Below, in pieces: positions 1-13,288 of a stretch of DNA of 64,000 nucleotides. Below the pieces are notes generated by a model. It was not told the origin of the DNA, did no database searches, and saw only the letters and a list, made by a program, of their open reading frames with translations. Origin of the DNA: Nymphaea colorata (Eukaryota > Streptophyta > Magnoliopsida > Nymphaeales > Nymphaeaceae); the NCBI RefSeq assembly GCF_008831285.2, contig NC_045150.1:10368001-10432000 (forward strand). The letters are read 5' to 3'. A program made the position numbers and the translations under genes. Every line of letters begins with the position of its first letter. The first letter of the stretch is position 1.

Positions 1-2622
1 AGATTTAAACTTGTTATTTCTACATCGAATGATTTAAACGATTGAAATCAAAAGTTCGTTCGAATGCCAATGAAATTTAACCGTTAATTTACTCCCTTAT
101 AGTAAATCCAATGAGTTGAACTTGTTCTTTGATACTTATAGTTAATCAAATGAGTATGACTTGTTGTTACATCTATATTTCGTTATTTAAGGGGTGGATT
201 TAAATAACAAGTCGATATGAACACAATTGTTGAAGCCATTCCTTTCATCATTTGAAATCCAACACATTAAACAAGTTATTCGATCCCTCACAGTTAGTCC
301 AACGAGTTTCAATCATCCTTACATCTACATTGATTGATTAAAGGAATGGAAATCATAGGTTCACGTGAATAGGAATGGAACATAAGCCATTTATTTCATC
401 ACTTATAGCCAATCCAACGAGTTAAACAGGTTACATTTATATTTAATGATTTAAGGGATTGAAATCATACGTTTGTAAGACTGCGAATGAGATTTAAAAC
501 CTTCCATTGATCACCTACCGTTAATCGAACGATATTAACATTTTATTGCATTTGTACTGATTGATTTAAGAAATTGAAATCACAAGTTTGAATGAATACG
601 AATGAAATTTAAGCATTCATTTCATCCCTTATAGTCAATGCAATGAGTTAAACATGTTGTTACGTTTATACTGAATGAGTAAAGGCATTGAAACAACAAG
701 TTCGTATAAATATAAATGAGATTTCAGTCATTCATTTGCTCTCTTATAGTTAATCAAGTCGGACCAGCTTGTTGTTTCATTTGCCATGATTGGCTAAGGG
801 GATTAAAATTACAAATTTACGTAACTATAAATGGGATTTAAGGCACTCATTTGATCTTTTGTACTGAATTCAAAGATTTAAACTTGTTATTTCTACATCG
901 AATGATGTAAACGATTGAAATCATAAGTTCGTTCGAATGCCAATGAGATTTAACCGTTAATTTACTCCCTTATAATAAATCCAATGAGTTAAACTTGTTC
1001 TTTGAGACTTATAGTTAATCAAATGAGTATGACTTGTTGTTACATATATATTTCGTTATTTAAGGGATAGACTTAAATCACAAGTCGATATGAACACAAT
1101 TGTTGAAGTCATTACTTTCATCATTTGAAATCCAACACATTAAACAAGTTATTTGATCCCTCACAGTTAATCCAACGAGTTTCAATCGTTCTTGCATCTA
1201 CATTGATTGATTAAAGGAATGGAAATCATAGGTTCACGTGAATAGGAATGGAACATAAGCCATTTATTTCATCACTTATAGCAAATCCAACGAGTTAAAC
1301 AGGTTACATTTATATTTAATGATTTAAGGGATTGAAATCTTAAGTTTGTAAGACTGCGAATGTGTTTTAAAACCTTCAATTGATCACCTACAGTTAATCG
1401 AATGATTTTAACATTTTATTGCATTTGTACTGATTGATTTAAGAAATTGAAATCACAAGTTTGAATGAATATGAATGAAATTTAAGCATTCATTTCATCC
1501 CTTATAGTCAATGCAATGAGTTAAACATGTTGTTACGTTTATACTAAATGAGTAAAAGGATTGAAACAACAAGATTCATATAAATATAAATGAGATTTAA
1601 GTCATTCATTTGCTCTCTTATAGTTAATCAAGTGGGACCAGCTTGTTCTTTCATTCACATTGATTGGCTAATGTGATTAAAATCACAAATTTACGTAACT
1701 ACAAATGGGATTTAAGGCACTCATTTGATCTTTTGTACTGAATTCAAAGATTTAAACTTTTTATTTCTACATCGAATGATTTAAACGATTGAAATCATAA
1801 GTTCGTTCGAATGCGAATGAGATTTAACCGTTAATTTACTCCCTTATAGTAAATTAAAATGAGTTGAACTTGTTCTATGTGATACTTATATTTAATCGAA
1901 TGAGTATGACTTGTTGTTACATCTATATTTCGGTATTTAAGGGGTAGATTTAAATCACAAGTCGATATGAATACAATTGTTGAAGTCATTCCTTTCATCA
2001 TTTGAAATCCAACACATTAAACAAGTTATTCAATCCCTCACAGTTAATCCAACGAGTTTCAATCGTCCTTACATCTTCATTGATTGATTAAAGGAATGAA
2101 AATCATAGGTTCACGTGAATAGGAATGGAACATAAGACATTTATTTCATCACTTAAAGCAAATCCAACGAGTTGAACAGGTTACATTTATATTTAATGAT
2201 TTATGGGATTGAAATCATAAGTTTGTAAGACTGCGAATGAGATTTAAAACATTCATTTGATCACCTACAGTTAATCGAATGATTTTAACATTTTATTGCA
2301 TTTTTACTGATTGATTTAAAAAATTGAAATCCCAAGTTTGAATGAATTCGAATGAGATTTAAGCATTCATTTCATCCATTTTATTCAATGCAATTAGTTA
2401 AACATGTTGTTACGTTTATAATGAATGAGTAAAGGGATTGAAACAACAAGTTCACATAAATATGAACCAGATTTAAGTCATTCATTTGCTTCCTTATAGT
2501 TAATCAAGTGGGACCAGCTTGTTGTCTCATTCACATTGATTGGCTTAGGGGATAAAAATCACAAATTTACATGACTACAATTGGGTTTAATACATTCATT
2601 TGATCTTTTGTTGTGAATTCAA
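1..2622 (+). repeat. Three 874-bp type A units
   Basis: Units 1-873, 874-1747 and 1748-2622 align throughout with scattered substitutions. They contain a block (about 235-385 in the first unit, from TGAAATCCAACACATTAAAC to ATTTATTTCATCACTT) that is absent from the 722-bp type. The period is very regular (873, 874, 875 bp), consistent with recent unequal exchange. Confidence 0.9.
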
Positions 2623-4065
2623 AGATTTAAACTTGTTATTTCTATATCGAACGATTTAAATGATTGAAATCGTAAGTTCGTTTGAACGCCAGTGAGATTT
2701 AACCATTCATTTACCCCCTCATAGTTAGTCCAATGACTTGAATTTGTTATTTGATCCTTGTAGAAAACTGAATGACTACAACTTGTTGTTAGATCCATAT
2801 TACGTGATTTAAGGGGTGGATTTAAATCACAAGTTCATATGAACGCAATTGTTTAAGCCATTCATTTCATCACATGAAGTTGATCCACTGGGTTAAACAT
2901 GTTCCATTTACATTTAATGATTTAATGGATTCCAATCACAAGCTTACAAGACTATGAATAAGATTTCGAACCCTCATTTGATCACCTATAGTTGATTGAA
3001 TGAGTTACACATTTCATTGCATTTGCACTGGTTGATTTAAGATATTGAAATCGCAAGTTTTAATGAAAGGGATTGCGATTAAACCTTCCATTTGATACCT
3101 TATTGTTAATGCAACGAGTTAAACAAGTTGTTACATTTATACTGAATGATTTTGAGGATTGAAACAAAAGTTCGTATAAATATTAATGAGATTTAAGTCA
3201 TTCATTTGCTCCCTTATAGTTAATAAAGTGGGATCGACTTGTCGTTTCATTCATATTGATTGGCTTAGGGGCTTAAAATCACAAATTTGCATAACTACAA
3301 TTGGGATTTAAGAAATTCATTTGATCTTTTGTTGTGAATTCAAAGATTTAAACTTGTTGTTTCTCTATCGAACGATTTAAATGACTGAAATCGTAAGTTC
3401 GTTTGAACGCCAATGAAATTTAGCTGTTCATTTACTCCCTCATAGTTAGTCAAATGAGTTGATTTTGTTATTTGATGCTTATAAAAAACTGAATCAGTAC
3501 AACTTGTTGTTACATCCATGTTACGTGATTTAAGGGGTGGATTTAAATCACAAGTTCATATGAACACAATTGTTTAAGCCATTCATTTCATCACATGAAG
3601 TTAATCCAACGGGTTAAACATGTTCCATTTACATTTAATTATTTAAGGAATTGCAATCACAAGCTTACAAGACGATAAATAAGATTTCGAACCTTCATTT
3701 GATCACCTATAGTTGACCGAATGAGTTTCGCATTTCATTGCATTTGCACTGGTTGATTTAAGAAATTGAAATCGCAAGTTTGAATGAAAGGGATTGCGAT
3801 TAAAGCGTCCATTTGATCCCTTATTGTTAATGCAACGAGTTAAACAAGTTGTTACGTTTATACTGAATGATTTTGCGGATTGAAACAACAAGTTCGTATA
3901 AATATTAATGAGATTTAAGTCATTCATTTCCTCCCTTATAGTTAATAAAGTGGGATCGACTTGTCGTTTCATTCATATTGATTGGGTTAGGGGATTATAA
4001 TAACAAATTTATATAACTACAAATGGGATTTAAGACATTCAATTGATCTTTTGTAGTGAATTCAA
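2623..4065 (+). repeat. Two 722-bp type A units
   Basis: Units 2623-3343 and 3344-4065 lack the roughly 152-bp block of the long type: CATTCATTTCATCACATGAAG runs directly into the following AATCCAACGGGTTAAAC. Further units of this type are 5364-6087 (right end truncated), 6200-6906 (left end truncated) and 6907-7628. This subtype carries the recurrent reverse-strand open frame discussed in the findings. Confidence 0.88.
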
Positions 4066-4199
4066 AGGTTTAAGCTTGTTATTTCTACATCGGACGATTT
4101 AAACGATTGAAATCATAAGTTCGTTCGAATGCCAATGAGATTTAACCGTTCATTTACTCCCTTATAGTAAATCCAATGATTTGAACATGTTCTTTTATA

Positions 4200-4819
4200 C
4201 TTATAGTTAATCGAATGATTAAGGGGATTGAAATTTCAGGTTCGTATGAAAACGAGTGAAATTTAAGCAATTCATTTGATCCATTATAGTTAATCTAATT
4301 AGTTCAACTTTTTCTTATATCCATATTAAGTGATTTAATATATTGAAATCACAAGTTCATATGAATACGAATGAGATTTAAGCCATTCATTTACATGCGT
4401 ATTTGTTAAGCTAATGAGTTGAACTTGTTGTCACATTTGTATTGATTACTTTAAGGGATTAAAATCACAAATTTGTATGAACACGAATGAGATTTAAATT
4501 ATTCCTTTGATCCCTTATATTTAATCTAATGTGTTTAACTTGTTTTTAAATCTACAATGAATTATTTAAGCGACTGAATTCACACGTTCACATAAGTGCA
4601 ATTGGGATTTAAGTCATTAATTCGATCTTTATAGTTAATTGAATGATTTCAACTATTTAAGCGACTGAATTCACACGTTCATATAAATGCAATTGGGATT
4701 TAAGTCATTAATTCAATCTTTATAGTTAATTGAATGATTTCAACTTCTTGTCATAATCATATTTAATGTTGTTGGGGATTGAATTCACAAGTATGTATGA
4801 ATTTGAGTGAAATTTAAGC
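4200..4819 (+). repeat. Simple, non-higher-order monomers of family A
   Basis: Between regular units the sequence falls back to plain monomers: GATTTAA(G/A) starts at about 4375, 4491 and 4606, spacings of 116 and 115 bp, without the fixed variants that mark the 722/874-bp units. A 91-bp block is tandemly duplicated with few changes (4563-4653 and 4654-4744). This stretch is a good approximation of the ancestral monomer. Confidence 0.8.
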
Positions 4820-5083
4820 TTTTATTAAGTCTTGAGCAGTGTTCGCCTTTGCAAAATTTGCACTGATCGTTTTTTCTCCTATTTATACCTGGACATTTAA
4901 AGCAAAATTGTGAAGCCTTCTTTCACCATTCATGGTTTCGACTCTGGTTCCTTCTGCATAATATAGCCAGTTGCTAATTATCTCTTTTTTGCAAAAATTC
5001 ATGTTGGCACCAGTGTCTATGAAAGCTTGTCCTTTTTTCCATTTACCGTTTTTATCCGCAGCTATTTGAACTAGGATGATTAC
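4820..5083 (-). pseudogene. Retroviral-type aspartic protease and cysteine-rich fragment captured in satellite A
   Basis: About 264 bp of non-satellite DNA interrupts an A unit. Read on the minus strand it encodes KKGQAFIDTGANMNF, which has the DTG active-site triad of retropepsin-type proteases in the usual hydrophobic context, followed by about 35 residues to a stop at 4883. In a shifted frame, overlapping and just downstream, lies a cysteine-rich stretch CFKC-x10-CKFC-x4-C (about 4919-4840), zinc-finger-like. The apparent start codon at 5110 and the first nine or so codons are satellite sequence, so the open frame is a chimera. Such a protease occurs in plant pararetroviruses (Caulimoviridae) and in Ty3-type retroelements; the cysteine spacing is suggestive of the former, but assignment is open. 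No reverse transcriptase is present and the frames are broken, so this is an inert relic. Confidence 0.55.
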
Positions 5084-7740
5084 GAAAGGGATTGCGATTA
5101 AAGCGTCCATTTGATCCCTTATTGTTAATGCAACGAGTTAAACAAGTTGCTACGTTTATACTGAATGATTTTGCAGATTGAAACAACGAGTTCGTATAAA
5201 TATTAATGAGATTTAAGTCATTCATTTGCTCCCTTATAGTTAATAAAGTGGGATCGACTTGTCATTTCATTCATATTGATTGGCTTAGGGGATTAAAATA
5301 ACAAATTTGCAAAACTACAAATGGGATTTAAGACATTCATTTGATCTTTTGTAGTGAATTCAAAGGTTTAAGCTTGTTATTTCTAAATCGGACAATTTAA
5401 ATGATTGAAATCATAAGTTCGTTCGAATGACAATGAGATTTAACCGTTCATTTACTCCCTTATAGTAAATCCAACGAGTTGAACTTGTTATTTGATACTT
5501 ATAGTTAATCAAATGAGTATGACTTGTTGCTGCGTCTATATTACGTTATTTAAGGGGTGGATTTAAATCACAAGTTCATATGAACGCAATTGTTTAAGCT
5601 ATTTATTTCATCACAGGAAGTTAATCAAACGAGTTAAACATGTTCCATTTACATTTAATCATTTAAGTGATTGAAATCACAAGCTTGCAAGACAATAAAT
5701 AAGATTTCGAACCTTCATTTGATCACCTATAGTTGATCGAACGAGTTTCACATTTTATTGCGTTTGCATTGGTCGATTTAACAAATTGAAATCGCAAGTT
5801 TGAATGAAAGGGATTGTGATTAAAGCGTCCATTTGATCCCTTATTGTTAACGCAACGAGTTAAACAAGTTGTTACGTTTACACTAAATGATTTTGGGGAT
5901 TGAAACAGCAAGTTCGTATAAATATTAATGAGATTTAAGTCATTCATTTTCTCTCTTATAGTTAATAAAGTGGGATCGACTTGTCTTTTCATTAATATTG
6001 ATTGGCTTAGGGGACTAAAATCACAAATTTGCATAACTACAAATGAGATTTAAGACATTCATTTAATCTTTTGTAGTGAATTCAAAGATCTAAGACATTC
6101 AATGAGTAAAGGGATTGAAACAACAAGTTCGTATAAATATAGATGAGATTTAAGTCATAAATTTGCTCTCTTATAGTTAATCAAGTGGGACCAGATTGTC
6201 GTTTCTCTATCGAACGATTTAAATGAATGAAATCGTAAGTTCGTTTGAACACCAATGAGATTTAACTGTTCATTTACTCCCTCATAGTTAGTCAAATGAG
6301 TTGAATTTGTTTTTTGATGCTTATAAAAACCGAATCAGTACAACTTGTTGTTACATCCATGTTACGTGATTTAAGGGGTGGATTTAAATTACAAGTTCAT
6401 ATGAACGCAATTGTTTAAGCCATTCATTTCATCACATGAAGTTAATCCAACGGGTTAAACATGTTCCATTTACATTTAATGATTTAAGGGATTGAAATCA
6501 CAAGCTTGCAAGACGATGAATAAGATTTCGAACCTTCATTTGATCACCTATAGTTGATCGAATGAGTTTCACATTTCATTGCGTTTGCACTGGTTGATTT
6601 AAGAAATTGAAATCGCAAGTTTGAATGAAAGGGATTGCGATTAAAGAGTCCATTTGATCCCTTATTGTTAATGCAACGAGTTAAACAAGTTGTTACGTTT
6701 ATAGTGAATGATTTTGCGGATTGAAACAACAAGTTCGTATAAATATTAATGAGATTTAAGTCATTCATTTGCTCCCTTATAGTTAATAAAGTGAGATCGA
6801 CTTGTCGTTTCATTAATATTGATTGGCTTAAGGGATTCAAATCACAAATTTGCATAACTACAAATGGGATTTAATACATTCATTTGATCTTTTGTAGTGA
6901 ATTCAAAGGTTTAAGCTTGTTATTTCTACATCGGATGATTTAAACGATTGAAATCATAAGTTCGTTCGAATGCCAATGAGCTTTAACCGTTCATTTACTC
7001 CCTTATAGTAAATCCAATTAGTTGATCTTGTTATTTGATACTTATATTTAATCGAATGAGTATGACTTGTTGCTGCGTCTAAATTACGTTATTTAAGGGG
7101 TGCATTTAAATCACAAGTTCATATGAATGCAATTGTTTAAGCCATTCATTTTATCACATGAAGTTAATCCAACGAGTTAAACATGTTCCATTTACATTTA
7201 ATGATTTAAGGGATTGAAATCACAAGCTTGCAAGACTATGAATAAGATTTCGAACCTTCATTTGATCACCTATAGTTGAACGAATGAGTTTCACATTTTA
7301 TTGCGTTTGCAATGGTTGATTTAAAAAATTGAAATCGCAAGTTTGAATGAAAGGGATTGCGATTAAAGCGTCGATTTGATCCCTTATTGTTAATGCAATG
7401 ACTTAAACAAGTTGTTACGTTTATACTAAATGATTTTGTCGATTGAAACAACAAGTTCGTATAAATATTAATTAGATTTAAGTCATTCATTTGCTCCCGT
7501 ATAGTTAATAAAGTGGGATCGACTTGTAGTTTCATTAATATTGATTGGCTTAGGGGACTAAAATCACAAATTTGCATAACTACAAATGAGATTTAAGACA
7601 TTCATTCGATCTTTTGTAGTGAATTCAAAGATTTAAACTTGTTATTTCTACATCGGAGAATATAAACGATCGAAATCATAAGTTCATTCGTATGCCAATG
7701 AGATATAACCATTCATTTACTCCCTTATAGTGAATCCAAC

Positions 7741-10700
7741 TTGTAGTCACGTAATTTTGTGATTTTAATCCCCTAAGCCAATCAATGTGAATGAGACAAC
7801 AAGCTTGTCCCACTTGATTAACTATAAGGAAGCAAATGAATGACTTAAATCTGGTTCATATTTATGCGAACTTGTTGTTTCAATCCCTTTACTCATTCAG
7901 TATAAACGTAACAACATGTTTAACTCCTTCCATTGAATATAAGGGATGAAATGAATGCTTAAATCTCATTCGTCTTCATTGAAACTTGGGATTTCAATTT
8001 CTTAAATCAATCTGTACAAATATAATAAAATGTTAAAATCATTCGATTAACTGTAGGCGATCAAATGAATGTTTTAAGTCTCATTCGCAGACTTACAAAC
8101 TTATAATTTCAATCCCTTAAATCATTAAATATAAATAAAACCTGTTTAACTCGTTGGATTTGCTATAAGTGATGACATAAATGGCTTAAGTTTCATTCCT
8201 ATTCACGTGAACCTATGATTTCCATTCCTTTAATCAATCAATGTAGATGTAAGGATGATTGAAACTCGTTGGATTAACTGTGAGGGATCGAATAACATGT
8301 TTAATGCGTTGGATTTCAAATGATGAAAGAAATGGCTTCAACAATTGTGTTCATATCGACTTCTGATTTAAATCCACCCCTTAAATATCAAAATATAGAT
8401 GTAACAACAAGTTATACTCATTCGATTAACTATAAGTATCAAAGAACAAGTTCAACTCATTGGATTTACTATAAGGGAGTAAATTAACGGTTAAATCTCA
8501 TTGGGATTCGAACGAACTTATGATTTCAATCGTTTAAATCATTCGATGTAGAAATAACAAGTTTAAATCTAGGAACTCAGTACAAAAGATCAAATGAATT
8601 CCTTAAATCCCATTTGTAGTTACATAAATTTGTGATTTTAATCCCCTTAGCCAATCAATGTGAATGAAACAACAAGCTGGTCCCACTTGATTAACCATAA
8701 GAGAGCAAATGAATGACTTAAATCTCATTTATATTTATAGGAATTTGTTGTTTCAATCCCTTTACTCATTGAATGTCTTAGATCTTTCAATTCACTACAA
8801 AATATCAAATGAATGTCTTAAATCCCATTTGTAGTTATGCAAATTTGTGATTTTAGTCCCCTAAGCCAATCAATATCAATGAAACGACAAGTCCATCCCA
8901 CTTTATTAACTATAAGGGAGCAAATGAATGACTTAAATCTCATTAATATTTATACGAACTTGTTGTTCCAAACCCCAAAATCATTTAGTATAAACGTAAA
9001 AACTTGTTTAACTCGATGCATTCACAATAAGGGATCAAATGGATGCTTTAATCGCAATCCTTTCATTCAAACTTGCGATTTTGAATTCTTAAATCAACCA
9101 GTGGAAACGCAATAAAATCTTAAACTCATTCGATCAACTATAGTTGATCAAATGAAGGTTCGAATATTTATTCATAGTCTTGTAAGCTTGTGATTGGAAT
9201 CCACTAAATCATTAAATGTAAATGGAACATGTTTAACCCGTTGGATTAACTTCATGTGATGAAATGAATGGCTTAAACAATTGCGTTTATATGAACTTGT
9301 GATTTAAATCCACCCCTTAAATTACGTAATATGGATGTAGCCAAAAGTTGTAGTCATTCAGTTTTCTACAAGTATCAAATAACAAATTCAAGTCATTGGA
9401 CAAACTATGAGGGAGTAAATGAACGGTTAAATCTCACTGGCATTCAAACGAACTAACGATTTCAATCATTTAAATCGTTCGATATAGAAATAACAAGTTT
9501 AAATCTTTGAATTCACTACAAAAGATCAAATGAATGTATTAAACCCAATTGTAGTCACGTAAATTTGTGATTTTAATCCTCTTAGCCAATCAATGTGAAT
9601 GAAAAAACATGCTGGTCCCACTTGATTAACTATAAGACAGCAAATGAATGACTTAAATCTCATTTATATTTATACGAACTTGTTGTTTCAATCCCTATAC
9701 TCATTCAGTATAAACGTAACAACATGTTTAACTCATTGCATTGACTATAAGGGATGAAATGAATGCTTAAATTTCTTTCGTATTCATTCAAACTTGTGAT
9801 TTCAATTTCTTAAATCAATCAGTACAAATGCAATAAAATGTTAAAATCATTCAATTAACTGTAGGTGATCAATTGAAGGTTTTAAATCTCATTCGCAGTC
9901 TTACAAACTTATGATTTTAATCCCTTAAATCATTAAATATAAATGTAACCTGTTTAACTCGTTGGATTTGCTATAAGTCATGAAATGAATGGCCTAAGTT
10001 GCATTCCTGTTCACGTGAACCTATGATTTCCATTCCTTTAATCTATCAAAGTGGATGTAAGGACGATTTAAACTCGTTGGATTGACTGCAAGGGATCGAA
10101 TAATATGTTTAATGTGTTGGATTTCAAATGATGAAAGGAATGGCTTCAACAATTGTGTTCATATAGGCTTGTGATTTAAATTCAACAAGTCATACTCATT
10201 CGATTAACTATAAGTATCAAAGAACAAGTTTAACTCATTGGATTTACTATAAGGGGGTAAGTGAACGGTTAAATCTCATTGGCCTTCGAACAAACTTATG
10301 ATTTCGATTGTTTAAATCGTCCGATGTAGAAATAACAAGTTTAAATCTTTGAATTCACTAAAAAAGATCAAATGAATGTCTTAAATCCCAGTGATTTTAA
10401 TCCCCTAAGCCAATCAATATGAATGAAACGACAAGTCGATCCCACTTTATTAACTATAAGGGAGCATACGAACTCGTTGTTTCAATCCCCAAAATGATTC
10501 AGCATAAACGTAACAGCGTGTTTAACTCGTTGCATTAACAATAAGGGATCAAATGGACGCTTTAATCGCAATCCCTTTCATTCAAACTTGCGATTTCAAT
10601 TTCTTAAATCAACCAGTGCAAACGCAATGAAATGTGAAACTCACTCGATCAACTATAGGTGATCAAATGAAGGTTTGAAATCTTATTCATAGTCTTGCAA

Positions 10701-13288
10701 GCTTGTGATTTCAATCCCTTAAATCATTAAATGTAAATGGAACATGTTTAACCCGTTGGATTAACTTCATGTGATGAAATGAATTGCTTAAACAATTGCG
10801 TTCATATGAACTTGTGATTTAAATCCACCCCTTAAATCACATAACATAGATGTAACAACAAGTTGTACTGATTCGGTTTTCTATAAGTATCAAATAACAA
10901 ATTCAACTCATTTGACGAACTATGAGGGAGTAAATGGACGGTTAAATCTCATTGTCGTTCAAACGAACTTACGATTTCAATCATTTAAATCGTTCGATAG
11001 AGAAACAACAAGTTTAAATCTTTGAATTCACTACAAAAGATCAAATGAATGTCTTAAATTCCATTTGTAGTTATGCAAATTTGTGATTTTAGTCCCCTAA
11101 GCCAATCAATATTAATGAAACGACAAGTCGATCCCACTTTATTAACTATAAGGGAGCAAATGAATGACTTAAATCTAATTAATATTTATACGAACTTGTT
11201 GTTTCAATCCACAAAATCATTTAGTATAAACGTGACAACTTGTTTAAGTCATTGCATTAACAATAAGGGATCAAATCGACGCTTTAATCGCAATCCCTTT
11301 CATTCAAACTTGCGATTTCAATTTTTTAAATCAACCATTGCAAACGCAATAAAATGTGAAACTCATTCGATCAACTATAGGTGATCAAATGAAGGTTCGA
11401 AATCTTATTCATAGTCTTGCAAGCTTGTGATTTCAATCCCTTAAATCATTAAATGTAAATGGAACATGTTTAACTCGTTGGATTAACTTCATGTGATGAA
11501 ATGAATGGCTTAAACAATTGCGTTTATATGAACTTATGATTTAAATCCACCCCTTAAATAACGTAATATAGACACAACAACAAGTCATACTCATTCGATT
11601 AACTATAAGTATCAAATAACAAGTTCAACTCATTGGATTTACTACAAGGGAGTAAATGAACGGTTAAATCTCATTGGCATTCGAACGAACTTTTGATTTC
11701 AATTGTTTAAATCGTTCGAGGTAGAAATAACAAGTTTAAATCTTTGAATTCACTACAAAACATCAAATGAATGTCTTAAATCTCATTTGTAGTTATGCAA
11801 TTTTGTGATTCTAATCCCCTAAGCCAATCAATATGAATGAAACGACAAGTCGATCCCACTTTATTAACTATAAGGGAGCAAATGAATGACTTAAATTTGA
11901 TTAATATTTATACGAACTTGTTGTTTCAATCCCCAAATTCATATCGACTTGTGATTTAAATTCACCCCTTAAATAACGTCATATAGATGTAACAATAAGT
12001 AATACTCATTCGATTAACTATAAGTATCAAAAAAACAAGTTTAACTCATTGGATTTGCTATAAGAGGGTAAATGAACGGTTAAATCTCATTGGCATTCGA
12101 ACGAACTTATGATTTCAATCGTTTAAATTGTCCGATGTAGAAATAACAAGTTTAAATCTTTGAATTAACTACAAAAGATCAAATGAATGTCTTAAATACC
12201 AGTGATTTTAATCCCCTAAGCCACTCAATATGAATGAAACGACAAGTCGATCCCACTTTATTAACTATAAGGGAGCAGATGAATGACTTAAATCTCATTC
12301 ATATTTATACAAACTTGTTGTTTCAATCCCCAAAATCATTCAGTATAAACGTAACAACTTGTTTAACTCGTTGCATTAACTATAAGGGATCAAATGGACA
12401 CTTTAATCGCAATCCCTTTTATTCAAACTTGCGATTTCAATTTCTTAAATCAACCAGTGCAAACGCAATGAAATGTAAATGGAATGTTTAACACGTTGGA
12501 TTAACTTCATGTGATGAAATGAATGGCTTAAACAATTGCGTTCATATGAACTTGTGATTTAAATCCACCCCTTAAATCACGTAATATGGATGTAACAACA
12601 AGTTGTAGTCATTCGGTTTTCTATAAGTATGAAATAACAAATTCAACTCAATGGACTAACTATGAGGGAGTAAATGAACGGTTAAATCTCATTGTCGTTC
12701 AAACGAACTTATGATTTCAATCATTTAAATCGTTCGATATAGAAATAACAAGTTTAAATCTTTCAATTCACTACAAAAGATCAAATGAATGTATTAAACC
12801 CAATTGTAGTCACGTAAATTTGTGATTTTAATCCCCTAAGCGAATCAATCTGAATGAGACAACAAGCTGGTCCCACTTGATTAACTATAAGGAAGCAAAT
12901 GAATGACTTAAATCTGGTTCATATTTATGCGAACTTGTTGTTTCAATCCCTTTACTCATTCAGTATAGACGTAACAACATGTTTAACTCATTGCATTGAA
13001 TATGAGGGATGAAATGAATGCTTAAATCTCATTCGTATTCATTCAAACTTGGGATTTCAATTTCTTAAATCAATTAGTACAAATGCAATAAAATGTTAAA
13101 ATCATTCGATTAAATGTAGGTGATCAAATGAATGTTTTAAATCTCATTCGCAGTCTTACAAACTTATGATTTCAATCCCTTAAATCATTAAATATAAATG
13201 TAACCTGTTTAACTCGTTGGATTTGTTATAAGTGATGAAATAAATGGCTTAAGTTCCATTCCTATTCATGTGAACCTATGATTTCCAT
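7741..13288 (-). repeat. Satellite family A, right (inverted) array
   Basis: The same A units read in reverse complement: CAAGTTTAAATCTTTGAATTCAC (rc of the unit start) recurs near 8553, 8785, 9508, 10341, 11018, 11738, 12155 and 12759. Both the 874-type (for example 7760-8560, containing CCTATGATTTCCATTCCTTT) and the 722-type are present. Several units are truncated (8753-8785, 10180-10390, 11935-12180). Orientation flips abruptly at 7740|7741 with no spacer and little homology. The array ends at about 13288, inside a unit, where family B begins. Confidence 0.93.

Larger units (their letters stand above)
1..7740 (+). repeat. Satellite family A, left (forward) array
   Basis: Head-to-tail higher-order tandem array that also continues beyond the window start. 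Taking the AGATTTAAAC phase, units start at 1, 874, 1748, 2623, 3344, 4066, 5364, 6907 and 7629. The first three are about 874 bp and most later ones about 722 bp. Inside a unit the motif GATTTAAG(C/T)CATTCATTT recurs about every 113-117 bp, so the basic monomer is about 115 bp. It carries recurring blocks such as TTGAAATCACAAGTT and TTATAGTTAATCCAATGAG. Array order is disturbed at 4200-5090 (simple monomers plus a foreign insert) and at 6088-6200 (truncated unit). It is a non-coding satellite; whether it is centromeric, pericentromeric or knob-like cannot be told from sequence alone. Confidence 0.95.

Noticed and set aside
4883-5110. A functional 75-codon protease gene starting at 5110
   Set aside because: The start codon and first codons are satellite sequence and the frame lacks the rest of the enzyme.
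3703-12491. Repeated 85-103-codon frames as real CDS
   Set aside because: They lie antisense in satellite units, change mostly by amino-acid replacement, and are broken in many units; kept only as a finding to test.
1-13288. Perfect palindrome centred at 7740
   Set aside because: The arms meet at different points of the unit and differ in unit composition, so it is an inversion or inverted duplication with later changes, not a perfect fold-back.
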